Shown: piece after piece, positions 11,640 through 23,269 of the stretch
Layout: each line of letters opens with the position of its first letter
Numbering within the stretch: position 1 is the first letter of the stretch
Assembly: GCA_036873755.1 (NCBI GenBank)
Contig: JAVTVY010025177.1
Location: 1 to 64,000 of the forward strand
Direction of reading: 5' to 3'
Source: Hanleya hanleyi
Lineage: Eukaryota; Mollusca; Polyplacophora; Lepidopleurida; Hanleyidae
DNA length: 64,000 nucleotides
Program-made: the position numbers and the translations under genes
Notes under the pieces: model-generated
What the model was told of the DNA's origin: nothing
Seen by the model: only the letters and a program-made list of their open reading frames with translations
Databases searched by the model: none

Positions 11640-13972
11640 AACAAAAATGGAAATTTACTTCTTTGAATCAGGGAAAAGTAATTTTAGTTTGCTGAACATG
11701 AATATAACATTCCCGGTGTTATAATTCACATCCCTCGTAAGCCAAATGGCTGTCCTTTTGAAATACGTGATATTCTCATGATCTAAGTTCAATAGCTACA
11801 TTCCCCAGTCCAAATCTGGGGATTTTGCTTCATCATGTAGTTTGGTGATATTTTTCATCATTGGGTGGAACTGTAGACAGTAAACTCGTATAGCACAATT
11901 TATTGGCTCTTCATGAAGTTTATTTTTGTGATCTTGTTAGGCAGACAAAGGATTTCAAATGATTGAACGGTTTTTTTAAAATTTAAAGTGTAGTTTTAGG
12001 GCTACCTCCCATACGGAATTCGCAGTACATCAACATAATGCTTTACTTATATTTCGTTATACTGTTTTTTTTACAATTCATAATTTTATTAATATTATGG
12101 TTTAAAAATGGGTTGAAAGGACATTGGTGCTGCTAGAGCTGGCATATACAGGTGGCAATAGGGGTATTGACAGCTAAATATATCTGAATCTAGGCTACAT
12201 CAGATTCTGCTTACACACACAACTGAAATGCAACCAGAGAAAATATGCTGCCATCAGTATGCAGGGCTTGTTTTTTCGTCACAATTCACAGGAATCCAAA
12301 TAGACTCTCACAAACCAGCTCAATGGAAATCCAATACAATCATTTCTATACAGATTGCGAAAACTTTACGGCAATCTGTTGGATTCCCGCAAATTAGTTT
12401 GCGGGCGTGCTGACGGGAATCGTATTCCCAGATTCCCGTGGAAAAACAAGCCCTGGTATGGTGTGATACTGTATGGAGAATTGCAAGGATTCAAGAGAGA
12501 TTGAATTCATGGCATTTTAGTCAAACAGAATACTGTAACACTGATATTCTCCTTTATCTTGCAAGCCTACATATTTGCGAATATGTTGATCATTAAGGTA
12601 AATAAAATCTGAAGTGTTTGATTCATTGCATAATGCACTTTACATAAGGGGACTAGTAGACTGCTGGTGTCAACAAAGTAAATACTAACTTTCCAGAATC
12701 AGTACTACTTCTCTCTACAATTCTGATATAATAATTTGATCCTGTTCATTGGTATGGCTATCGCAATTACATTTCATTAGTCTCCAGTGGCTGTGAAGCC
12801 CTGGGCCGTCAGATGTCTGGAGATACATTCTGGCCAATTTTCAATGAGTAAAATCACAAATTATAATCCGGTTAATGCTCATTTTTTATATTTTTTTTTA
12901 TATTGGGGTCCGCAGAATTTATTTGAAACCCGAGATGTGAACTGGCAAATACCGTTGCATTTTGACAGTATAGTTACAACTGTTGATAACTATTTTATAG
13001 ACCGAAAAAGTAGAAAGATTTTTGAAGTGGAACTTCTACATTCCTGCTAAATGGCACGTCCCACCTGGGAAATAGCTCTATCTAACTTAAGTCAGTGGTG
13101 TGTTCTGGTGGATTTTGACAGAATATTTAGACTTTGAAGATAACATGTAATGATGCCTCGGATGGAACTGAATTGTCCATATCATCTGTCTGTCCGTCTG
13201 TCTCTCTGTCCATCTTTCTTGTAATACCACATTTGCAGCTGGTGATTGATCGGAAACCTAATGAAAATGACTGACCGTCACCTGTTTTATCAAGGTCAAA
13301 TTTAGCATTAGCAATAATATTTAAAGGAGTGAAGATAGGCTCTCCAAATTCATAATACATGTGCAATTGGTGACTGACTAGAAGCCTATCCCAGTTGACA
13401 TAACCTATTTTTCAAGGTTATATACTGTATGATTCAACATGAAATATAGCTAGGCTTCATAAATTAATACCACGTGAGCAACTGATGATGGACCTGAAGT
13501 CTATGAATGTGATAAACGTTGAAAATTAAAAAAAACCTGTATGTTAAGTCACATACTTTTAACTGCCAACATACACTTCAAATCTAACATCTGTCATCAT
13601 CATTGTTGTTGTGGTTTTTTCCAGATCAATCTACCGAAGTTCGTGTGAAGTGGCAATTTAAAATTTTATTTTTATTCCCATATTCCATTTCTTAATGTCG
13701 GCGGGCCCGTGAAACACAAAATAAAGTTGTTGCTCACACTGGGTTTCGCCCATTGGTAAAGAAATCCCTTCTCAGAGGCACTACTACCAGGGATTATTCC
13801 CGATTGCTCGTCCTCCGGGTGTTTGTGCCGCACCCTCTGTCCCATCCTAAAACAAATTGCCACAAGACGGTGTGACCAAATTGGGGGGATTTAAAGTCCT
13901 ATGAGAACCAAATTATGTGTTACACTTGTATTCGGGGGAAATGCTCTTCTCCCGTGTTTCACATTAGCTTCC
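11640..13972 (+). mobile_element. Long dispersed element, 5'-truncated copy
   Basis: Runs parallel to 37449-40836 from ACAAAAATGGAAATTTACTT through GGATTTTGCTTCATCATGTAG, the (GTCTGTCC)n tract at about 13185, units with AAGGTCAAATTTAGCATTAG, and the GTGGCAATTTAAAATTTTAT block, to the shared 3' end near CCCGTGTTTCACA. The partner copy continues 5' to a hairpin head at about 36.6 kb; this one does not. It lacks an 888-bp foldback and about 370 bp (40.13-40.50 kb) present in the partner, and carries its own 194-bp insertion. A 63-codon minus frame (13672-13863) is partly conserved in the other copy (40442-40717) but matches no known protein. Confidence 0.85.
12262..12455. mobile_element. 194-bp MITE inserted in the truncated copy
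   Basis: Ends CAGGGCTTGTTTTTTCG and its near-complement GGAAAAACAAGCCCTG, flanked by GTATG on both sides (12257-12261 and 12456-12460). The block is absent from the paralogous site near 38.05 kb. A CAGGG terminus is typical of hAT-like elements, but a 5-bp duplication is not, so the superfamily is open. Confidence 0.8.
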
Positions 13973-13974
13973 AT

Positions 13975-14765
13975 TTTGAGTGTTCCTGGTCGAAATATAA
14001 TGAAAATGAATTATTTTCCTAATCGTCCTAAACCCCCTTAACTTTCCTGGACGGCCTATCCACTCTCATATTCTCCAACGCGTATTAGGCCTGGTACATA
14101 CACCCCAGTTTTCCCTGACGAGTGAATCCAAATTTGTGGAAGACAGTTAGGCCATTCGTTATATCCTGCTCTGGTACGGTCATCGTCAATATTACAAGCT
14201 TGTAAATAGTCTCACTTGACAAGGAAAACTTGATCGTGTGTACCAGGACTTTTATTGGAATTTGTACCCAGGTTCTGAGGATCGACCGCGCAACATGCCT
14301 GTCACGTGGCGCAGCCAGGTTCATTCGTAGAGCCTGTCACGTGTATCGGTATTACATTACCTGCATGGTGTCTTCATCCACGTACAGGTGTGGTATGTCG
14401 GTTAGATTAGCCGTACAAACTTTGTCGTACAACTTGGTTATGTACAGAATTACTGATGAGACTACCTTCTTATGCTGTGCGTGCTGACTTTCCAAGGACG
14501 GTAAGTTACTGTTTCCGCAATGAAATATTGGTAGTATTTGGTCCATTTCTCCATGCCAGACTCATTAATGAGGGCGCAAACGGATTAAAATACCATGGTA
14601 TATGCAGCGTGTGTCTCTCTGTAACATTGTAGGCACAATTATATTATATTATATACGTTCCATACATCACCAGTCAAGCGTGCTTCACCCTCCAGGCTTG
14701 TATACCACACACACCCCATATAGAGGTTTCATACCGAGTAAAGACAATGCATTAATCCCGTATAA
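13975..14765. other. No recognisable gene
   Basis: Several 60-85 codon overlapping frames on both strands, none with a recognisable domain. Confidence 0.4.
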
Positions 14766-14856
14766 TTCCGTATACCGGTATAGATAAGTATCATAGCTAC
14801 TCACTTCCCTTATAGTGAGAAGCTATGGAGAGTAGCACAGGCCCGCAAAACAAGAG

Positions 14857-15107
14857 GGGAGTAGTAAAGAATAGGAGCCATGTACAGCCATAGTAACCCG
14901 TGTGTGGAATGAGTCATGAATGAAGTTTGCCTCAAATCCTCACAATTGTAACCGTTTAACCTCCCCGAATGATTCTTTACTACTCCCAATATTGAATAGT
15001 TGGAAAACGGTTGTAATTGTGAGGATATGAGGAAAACTTCATTCATGACTCATTCCACACACGGGTTACTATGGCTGTACATGGCTCCTATTCTTTACTA
15101 CTCTCCC
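14857..15107. mobile_element. Palindromic foldback element
   Basis: The arms 14857-14965 and 14999-15107 are near-perfect reverse complements, including AGTAGTAAAGAATAGGAGCC, CATAGTAACCCGTGTGTGGA and TCATGAATGAAGTTT. The centre is about 35 bp and contains a third CTTTACTACTCCC. Just left, 14834-14856 is CACAGGCCCGCAAAACAAG plus AGG, the same terminus as the element at 27.1 kb, so an older element end may be trapped here. Confidence 0.88.
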
Positions 15108-15856
15108 ACTGATCTGGTCGTTAGATAAACACACCATATATCGGATAAGAACATTCTACATGTATTTTTTTAATTTTATAGATTAATCAACTATTTAATT
15201 GAATGATTTATGAGTGCTTGTGGTCTGACTGCATGTATTCACACGTGTGACTCACAATGAATTGTTGCATTTCTGAACTTAATAGTGTTATCCTCCCGTA
15301 TACAATTGATTGGCTGATCACTGTGTTTCGTGAACTGTTCATTCGTTCCACGAACTGTATACGTTGGGTATTGTGTGTACGTGCTCCTAATCGCGGCGTC
15401 ACTGGTCACCATCAACCATCACTAGACCAAGTGTTTATTCACAGTGCAACAAGTTTGCAAGTCTTTAGGCACTAATCGCCATGTTTGAGGGGCACAGTTA
15501 CTTTCCCAGACAACAACAACAACATGAACAGAAGTATTGGCCCACTGTTACAGAATATTTTAGATCACTCTTTTATTTCTATCGGTTATCGTTCTGTATT
15601 CGAAACGTATATACATTAGCTGACTATCACAGCTACTCAATTCTCTAACAGCTATGGCATATGACTATCCATACACTTGACGGTGAACTTAAACATCCGG
15701 GTCGCACACAATCTAAGTAGGCCATGATGGTAAATCAGGGGAATATTCCGTGATATTATATCTGAGTTTACTGAGATTGGGTCGCGCACGTTCTTATCTC
15801 CTTTGTGCTCAATTAGTCATAGCCTATTTTAAAATAATGGTACGCAATGAGAAAAA

Positions 15857-16009
15857 AAGACATGGAAGAACGCCGATCTCGCCTTTCTTCACATAACATC
15901 TGCGATCATATAATCACCGCAGACGTCGATCTCATTCAAATGTTTGGCATGTTCTCTTGAAGGTGTTTCCTCGACTAGTGACGTCATACGTCCACGTGTA
16001 GTATCAACG
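15857..16009. repeat. Left arm of a 1.5-kb inverted repeat (partner 17269-17418)
   Basis: CATGGAAGAACGCCGATCTC, GCAGACGTCGATCTCATTCA and CTAGTGACGTCATACGTCCA match 17269-17418 inverted. Both arms keep a TGACGTCA. Outer matches also exist: AGTATCATAGCTACTCACTT at 14788 against its complement at 17535-17565. Confidence 0.8.
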
Positions 16010-16130
16010 AACAGTCTTGCGGACGCGCTGGAAACACCACAAGACCGCACTTGTGGGTTTAGAAATTGCAAAGGCCCAGGTAGGTCTCCCCATGTAAGCA
16101 GCAAATACTATGAAAATATTGCCCTGTTTT

Positions 16131-16200
16131 GAGGGGAATATGGAGTTTTGTTGCCCCGAGGATGCACAGCCGAGGGGCAACGAAACTGCATATTCCCCTC
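16131..16200. repeat. 70-bp palindrome (hairpin head)
   Basis: GAGGGGAATATGGAGTTTTG and TTGCCCCGAGG pair with CCGAGGGGCAACGAAACTGC plus ATATTCCCCTC. The GGAATATGCAGTTTTGTTG block recurs at about 16637 and 16661. It resembles the hairpin heads elsewhere in the window, but no clear tandem units follow. Confidence 0.8.
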
Positions 16201-17268
16201 ACAACAAGGCAATAATTTCATTATTATATTTTTCAACTTAACTCTGTGCTAATCTATTATCTCTCGAGCAAAATAATGTTTTATGTTTATTTTGGAAGAG
16301 CGCAATCTTTCTGAGTTGATTGCTCTAAGTGGGCAATCGCCAGCAACATTATTTTTCATGCACGAGATTCCACTGATTCGAAGCTGCTTCACTAACAACG
16401 TGTACATCTCGCAACTCACGTATAGTTGTTCGATGCCGCTTGTTAGTTACTCCAATAATGTGCTTGGGTACGATTCTACTTACAATTAGATGGGGAAAGA
16501 TAATTGATATCTGCTGTGTTCTCCAGCTAAAATCAACTCGACGAACTGCTCCATGATGGGCGATTTGGATCGCGACTGAGAGAACGGGGCGACCTCTGTT
16601 GTAATTATGTCCCTTTAGTGTATATTCCATTGGGGGTGGAATATGCAGTTTTGTTGACCGGGGAATATGCAGTTTTATCTCATTACAATTTATATAGGGA
16701 GACACTCTAATAAATGTAATAATAGAGCATATTCGACTCAATGTTTATGCCCATGTCGAAGAATTACAAAGTTTGAACAAATATGAATATGAGCGGACTT
16801 ATATCAGCTTGTCCAGTAGCATCCGATGGATGGGCATCCTTCATTCACAGCTACATGAAACTGGATTACGAGTAACGTGTTGCTCTGCCATAAACTGTCT
16901 CAACTGTACTACATGTGTACACACATGCATGTTGTGGTGTACCCTGGGTTTTCAGGGAAGGATTTGCTGCAGGTTTAGTTTACCTGATCAGAAGATACAC
17001 ATGGAGGTGTGCATGTGAGGAACATTTACAAACTACTGGTGAGTTTACATTAAACTTGTTTGATTTTCTATCTCAGTTTGAATGATGAATGTGGTTTCAT
17101 GGTATTAAGGTAATAAATTGCTTTTCATTTAATTCTTCTTCGACATGGGCAAACAATATTGTCAAGGTTTGCTTTAGTATTAAGGACTCAAATGGGGAAT
17201 TGATCTTCTAACTGCCATTTCTCAGATAGCTACTATGGTCGACTGGACTATGGTCTTAAGACTGTGCT

Positions 17269-17418
17269 TTGATACTACACGTGAACGTATGACGTCACTA
17301 GTCGGTGAAACACATTTGGGAGAACATGGCGAATATTTGAATTTAATCGATGTCTGCGGTGAATTCGTTCTCAGCTTTTATGTGAAGGAAGAGGAGTTTG
17401 GCGTTCTTCCATATCTTT
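17269..17418. repeat. Right arm of the 1.5-kb inverted repeat
   Basis: TTGATACTACACGTGAACGT, ATGACGTCACTAGTCG, GATGTCTGCGGTGA and GGCGTTCTTCCATATCTTT are the complement of the left arm. An open frame of 71 codons overlaps it and is not supported as a gene. Confidence 0.8.
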
Positions 17419-17579
17419 ATTCACATTATTTCAAAAGAGGCTTTGCCTAATGGGACTCAAAGGTAATAATAATGCATAAATTTGACATTAAATTTCACCG
17501 TCAAGAGAATGAATAGACGTACGGTATAGCTATGAGAGAAGTGAGTAGCTATGATACTTGTGTGATCCCGAGACCTTAC

Positions 17580-17900
17580 AGTATTGGAGTGAGGGTCCTG
17601 GAGTGAAACAGATAATCCAGGTCAAAACTTCTCCCGAGTCTCGCATCAAAGTCTAGACAGTGATCAATTACCATACTTGTACCTATCTTTGATGGGCGTG
17701 AACTGCAATATTGCACTGGAACAGACACTCCAGGCCAACACTATTCTCCCTAGTCTCACTTCAAAGTCCAGGCAGATACGGCTGCTCAGTTAGGCCATGG
17801 AGCCTACTATCTATAGCAGGCTCCATGGTTAGGCGTATACCGTTTATATCATACTATGGAGCCTATCTTTGATGGGCGGGAAATCGTCATCACTTTAGTG
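17580..17900. repeat. Degenerate tandem pair with a hairpin
   Basis: CCTATCTTTGATGGGCG occurs at about 17682 and 17863. CTCCAGGCCAACACTATTCTCC resembles ATCCAGGTCAAAACTTCTCC, giving two diverged copies of about 150-180 bp. GGCCATGGAGCCTACTATCTATAGCAGGCTCCATGG forms a hairpin near 17792-17828. Confidence 0.65.
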
Positions 17901-18390
17901 ATGCTTGAGATTAGACAAAGTGTAGGTAATTAACACAGCCCCTCGTACCTTAACACCATGGGGTCAACATATACGCACGCAGGTCGCAAATATATCTGTT
18001 TCCACTAGTGTTCAAATGGGATAAATTTCATTCTGATCAGTCAACCTAAAACCCAGAACCCTTTTGGAAGCCCTCCAAACAAGAAAACCACCTAACGCGT
18101 TTTAATCAGGGTTTCACAAAAGTTTATGGATTTTACAAAGGCGAATAAGAATGAAGCTTATTCCATTCGAAAAGAGCGGAATATTGCGGAAACAAATCTG
18201 TTGCGACATGATGCGGGCGTAAATGTCGGCTTAATAGCGTTAAGGTACGAGACGGCAAAGTTCAACACATTGTCCGATATACGAGGCAACATGTTAAACT
18301 TGGCTCCCTTGAGATATGATTTGCTGATTCCATAGACCTGAAATCTGATGGCGCTCTATCCGTCTTCTATTCCATGATGCGCTGTAAGCC

Positions 18391-19096
18391 CATGACAGCA
18401 CAGTGACTTGGGGAGCAGGGGGTGTCTTCATCGATGTTGTTGTTGCTGTGATTATAAAATTTATTTTTCAAGAATATAATTATTTTCCACCTTTTCATAC
18501 ACCACAATGACAGTGGATGTCATAAAAATGACCTACATCGATCTACATACCCATCCTATACTAGATTTCCCATCTAGATATCCGGTGAAGCAACTCCAAT
18601 GTTGAAGTCGTATACCGACTTTCGCCACGAATCCCGGTACACGGGGGAATTCGGGTGTCTGCAGACAATCAACAGTAAATGGATGAGCGGGCGTGGACTA
18701 TGGTGAAAACTCAACGGGCGTGTAGAATGCCATGAGGTAAGTTTTCTTGCATTCGAAGCCGTTCGGGCTCGATTTCAAATGTCTTTGGAAGTCTTTTATC
18801 AGTTACTGGAAACCAGTCATATCGTGGAGAATGTATTACCGCGGACCGTTTCCCGGGATTCGTGGCGAATTCTTTAACATTGGAGTTGCTTCACTTGATA
18901 TTTAGATAGGAGATCTAGTAGATGAGGGATATGTTGATCGATGTAGGTCGTATAGAAAGCATTTTTATGATATCCACTGTCATTGTGGTGTATGAAGAGG
19001 TGGGAAATAATTATATTCTTCAAAAAAAATTAATTATATAATCACAACGACATTGACGAAGACACCCCTTGCTACCCAAGTCGCTGTGCATGACAG
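18391..19096. mobile_element. Foldback element, about 700 bp
   Basis: Left arm: CAGTGACTTGGGGAGCAGGG, GGTGTCTTCATCGATG, CACCACAATGACAGTGGATG, GACCTACATCGATCTACATA and AAGCAACTCCAATGTT (18399-18610). It pairs with the right arm at about 18880-19090. The arms are about 240 bp and somewhat diverged. The centre at 18650-18850 holds no ORF. No clean target duplication was found. Confidence 0.82.
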
Positions 19097-19360
19097 GTGG
19101 AGAATCATGGTGCAACTGAATTACCTCGCCACCTTTCTCGTACAACACGACATCATTGCGAGATCCCTGTACTGGATTGGCAGTCGGTCTTCTAAGCGTT
19201 CAACTTGTTGCGTCGGGTTACACGCAGGACTTGCGCCTTGATAGATTTGAGTTAATGTCGTGTTATATAAGCGAAGTTAGATTTCGGGATAATTAACCCT
19301 TGTCATGTAAAAGATTGGATGCACTCTACTCATGTGATTGTAACTTTAGAGGGATAAAAC

Positions 19361-19490
19361 GTCGTCAGGGTCAATCTAATTAAAATTGAATCCTGTCCGC
19401 TCCCTCAATTGGATATGTCGCTAAAATAGCGATAAAAGAATTGGAGAGCATTATTAGGATATTAAATTATTAAGACTGTGTCTGGCTTTA
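19361..19490 (+). repeat. Dispersed repeat, also at 26.89-27.00 kb
   Basis: CAATCTAATTAAAATTGAAT, a spacer, then GAGCATTATTAGGATATTAA and ATTATTAAGA. The same order appears at 26893-27003. Element type unknown. Confidence 0.7.
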
Positions 19491-19682
19491 GGTCTATTAC
19501 CCTGTCATCTCCGTCATGTAACACCGACATGAATTGAATTGTCAACACGTGATCCCTGGACTAAAACAGACAGGAGATCAAGGTTTAATTTGGTGTGCCG
19601 GGTTACATGATGTCCACACGAACAGCTACAATGAAAGCGTGGCTGTGATACAAATCATCACAGGGACCACTTTTGGTTCGTT

Positions 19683-20510
19683 TTTTACCCCTCGGCCATT
19701 TTGGCTTCGGGATATTGTCGTTGCCATGTACGTCTGTCCGTCCGTTACCGTATTTTAGGCAAAACCGCTTGAGACACAACCACCAAATTTTGAACACTTA
19801 TTTATCTAGTGCTAAATCAGACGCCTATCGACTGCCCCGGCCCATATTTTTGCAGAGTTATGCCCCTTTACAAATATATGAATTTCTATTTCTGTTCTAT
19901 ATGCTTGAATGTTACCAACTATATCTGCAGAACTGTGTTCGATATAGCTACTATATTTTGGAGACTTATTTATATTGTTGTATTCTAGAAGCCAACGAAA
20001 AAATAGTCGCATCAGCCCTTATTTTACGGAGTTATGCCCCTTTTCGGGTGCAGTTAATATCACTAATTTTGTGATCTATGCTTGAATGTAAGCAGTTATA
20101 TTTAATTAACTGTGTTTGGTACAGCTACGAAATTATGAGGAAACTTTTTTATCCAGTTGTAGTCTAGATACCTACAAAAAAATTAGCTGTCTCGGTCCAT
20201 ATTTTATGGAGTTATGCCCCTTTCGGATGTAATAATCTCCGATTTTGTGATCTGTAATTGAATGTACAAGTTTTTCTGCAGATCCGTGTTCGGTACAGCT
20301 GCTAAATTTTGGAAACTTAGTTATCTAGTTGTGTTCTAGAAGCATACAAGAAAAATCATCGTCTCGGCCCTTAATTTATGGAGTTATGCCCCTTTTCGGG
20401 TGTAGTAATCTTGGATACTACTTGGAGACTTATACCTACTAGTACTCTACAAGCCTACAACAAAATTATTTGTCTCGCCCCTTATTTTACAGAGCTATGA
20501 CCCTTTTACC
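19683..20510 (+). mobile_element. Hairpin-head plus tandem-unit element, copy 1
   Basis: The head CCCCTCGGCCATTTTGGCTT plus CGGG folds into a stem. It is followed by TTGTCGTTGCCATGTACGTC and TGTCCGTCCGTTACCG. Units of about 175 bp follow, marked by GAGTTATGCCCCTTTTCGGG at about 19857, 20031, 20211 and 20383, and a decayed one near 20494. The 133-codon frame at 19673-20074 is a by-product. Confidence 0.85.
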
Positions 20511-20762
20511 CCTCGGCCATTTTGGCCTTGGGGTATTGTCGTCGCCATGTACATCCGTCCGTCCGTTACTGCATTTTAGGCAAAACCGCTCGAGACACAA
20601 CCCCCAAATTCTGGACACTTATTTATCTAGTGCTAAATCAGACGCCTATCGAAATTGGCTCCCCTCGGCTCATATTTTTACAGAGTTATGCCCCTTTACA
20701 GATATATTAATTTCTATTTCTGTCCTATATGCTTGAATGTAACCAACTATATCTGCAGAACA
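20511..20762 (+). mobile_element. Hairpin-head element, copy 2, 3'-truncated
   Basis: It repeats the head and first unit of the preceding element with close similarity (TTTTACCCCTCGGCCATTTT, GGCAAAACCGCTCGAGACAC, TAGTGCTAAATCAGACGCC). It stops abruptly after CCAACTATATCTGCAGAAC at about 20761. It is joined head-to-tail to copy 1. Confidence 0.85.
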
Positions 20763-21149
20763 GCATGCTTAGTTCTATACTCCATACACTGATCCGTTGA
20801 TACATCCATACACTGCAAATTGTAAATTACCTTTAGCTTGGTCATCCCACATAGTACTATCTCTTTCCCAATTCACACTACACATGGGTCTCCGTCATTT
20901 TGGGGAAAGCAGAGGGGTTTTGATTAGATCAATCTCATGTTTGTCTCTTTGGTCGAAAAGATTATTGTCAGTGCTCCGGCATCGTTTTCCACCACCCTTG
21001 TAATGTTGTGTTTAAAATAGAGGACTTCAAGCACGACTGCACCTGTAAATGACAGGTCCCAGCCAAGAAAAACCTAACATTTTTTCCTGTCGAAGTTTCC
21101 TCAGTGGTTCAGTCATCCCTACTATATGCCCTTTCAATTTAGCTTTCTT

Positions 21150-21505
21150 TTGTTTACAAATCCAATATGGCGGCCAAAATGGCCGCCATTATCCATTGAA
21201 TCTCACATATGTATGCTAAGATTCGACTTCCTAGCCACAAAATACGTTTGTTTCCGGGCCATATGTTAGGGTATATGAATAATTAGTTAATTTTGGAATG
21301 ATTTTCAATTGGTCGCAATAGCCAATATGGCGGACAAAATTCAAAATGACCTCCAAACCCTGCTGAAACTGACATGCACACTTTTATTGGCTGGAAAATA
21401 TATGTTGTGTCCATGAAAGATTATCAAAATCCTTTATTTTAGAGTAATTTGTAGTCGATAAAAAATGCAATATGGCGGCCGAATTCCAAAATGGCTGCCA
21501 AATAT
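21150..21505 (+). repeat. Three diverged units carrying AATATGGCGGC
   Basis: CCAATATGGCGGCCAAAATG near 21165, CCAATATGGCGGACAAAATT near 21328 and GCAATATGGCGGCCGAATTC near 21467 head units of about 140-160 bp. Each has a second ATGGC or complement block soon after (ATGGCCGCCAT, ATGACCTCC, ATGGCTGCC). Confidence 0.75.
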
Positions 21506-21509
21506 AATT

Positions 21510-22425
21510 GAATTGAATAGCTACTGTTTCTCTTCGTCCAGTCTTGGAGTGTATGTCTTGAAATTCGGGGTAGGAAGTTGCCTAATACATCATGGCATTA
21601 AAATCCATATTGAACCTCTTGTTGTGTATACAGTGTCCTGACCATGGTGTGACTGTGACGTCATGATGCACATGCACAGCAGAGGGTCCTAATGCACCAT
21701 GCATGGTGTTCTGTTGAAGCTCTCGTGACGTAGAATCAGGCTGAGGGAAGCTCTTGTGGTGTGGACTATATTTGGGGTGGTTTTGAACGGAATGCATGGT
21801 GCGCATGCGCAATCGAGAAGTACTATTGACCGGGCATGTTCGGGTGTGCTGTTTTTGACTGAGACCTGCACTGTGCGTTGACAGTAAATTAGTGTCGTGT
21901 TACATTTAGCGATGTCAATCCCGGTGAAGTTTTATCCCTTTTTCAATTACGTGTTGAATTGTTATTACTTTGTCAACCCACGGCACAAGATCCCACAAGG
22001 CGTGAAGTCTTGTGCGTAACCCGACACACCAATTGAAGGCTTCTTCCGGCTTCCCCAATTTGTGGCATAAATATTGATTTTCTGTCGTATTTTTTGTTGC
22101 AACAATAATAACTGTTAATGGAACAGCAGTCAATGCATTTATCGTGTTCAGTTTGTTTGAGTAGACAGTATGTATATATATGTTTATTCAAATATTTCAA
22201 CACTTGATCACCACCTGATCGTAATTTCTCATCGCGGTTTTTATTTTGCTTTGCAATGTCTGAAACATATGTTCAATAATCAACGCGCACCTGTGACGGG
22301 CATGGCTATTCAGTCCATTGATCATCGTCCCTCGTTATTTATATCCCACATAAATCAGATTGTTTCGTGCATGATGCCTTTTGTCAAAGTCAAAATGAAA
22401 ATAACAGCAGGCGATGATGCCAGGC
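21510..22425. other. No recognisable gene
   Basis: Only short frames. GTGCGCATGCGCAATCG near 21797 is another GCGCATGCGC site and TGACGTCATGATGC near 21657 is a CRE-like site, both isolated. CGTAACCCGACACACCAATT (22016-22035) is inverted at about 19588-19605. Confidence 0.4.
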
Positions 22426-22429
22426 CCTT

Positions 22430-22870
22430 TTTTTCGATTTCCATCAAGGTTTGTCTCGCCATCAAGACCAACTTCAAGGTTTATTTTTGAACCAAAAATG
22501 CGGAACCTCGTCCATCTTGTATGGCAGACCGTGTTCCGCCCAATATCATCAGTGTTTTCCATAGTTGTCGGGCTTGTTGGATATTCGATGATAGATGAAT
22601 ACGTATATTTTCAATAAATTATGGCAATTAATAAATATATTTCTTGTCTTCAAATCTATTTTTTTTAAATTATATCTTTCCTTTATATTTATCAATTTTG
22701 AAAGTTCATCTACCACCAAATATCACACAAGCCAGGCGACAGTAGAAAACACTGATATTGGGCGGTCTGCTATGCAAGATGGTCAAAGTTTCGCCTTTTT
22801 GGCTCAAAAAGAAACCTTGACGTTGTGAAGACGGTCTTGATCACGAGACGAATCGTTACTGGAAATCGGG
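22430..22870. mobile_element. Foldback element, diverged arms
   Basis: The left arm (22430-22580: TCTCGCCATCAAGACC, CAAGGTTTATTTTTGAACC, CCCAATATCATCAGTGTTTT) pairs with the right arm (22725-22870: GAAAACACTGATATTGGGCG, GGCTCAAAAAGAAACCTTGA). A related end lies at 34158-34200 (TCAAACTTTCCTTTTGAGCC). Confidence 0.8.
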
Positions 22871-23269
22871 GAAAATTGATTAATGTGTAAGGATGGCATA
22901 TTGGACGAAGAATAATATTTTGAAAATATCTTCCAGTGCAATTTTTTTCTGACATAGTCTTTGTTGTAGCTGAGACAATGTAGAATTTAAAAAAATTCTT
23001 TTCAGTCTTGTGAGTGTTTTCTTTGTGGACTTTTGTTGGCAGTTCTAAGAACAATTGTTTTTGTTGATTTTCATTTATGTATATAAAACTGCATGTCAAC
23101 CATGTTATTGTGGGATTCTTCATTAGTCAAGGAATAGTTTGGTAAATGAATTTACTACATTCACACAGAATACACCCAATATACGAGACTCTCTTCTGGT
23201 ACGCAACTTCCGAATAATTGTCACTGCGTCATCTCCTTAATTTGAAAAAAAACGACAAAAGATCCTTCC

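Noticed and set aside
19673..20074. 133-codon plus ORF
   Set aside because: It overlaps the hairpin head and tandem units. The similar frame at 20470-20736 reflects copy 2 of the same element, not a conserved protein.
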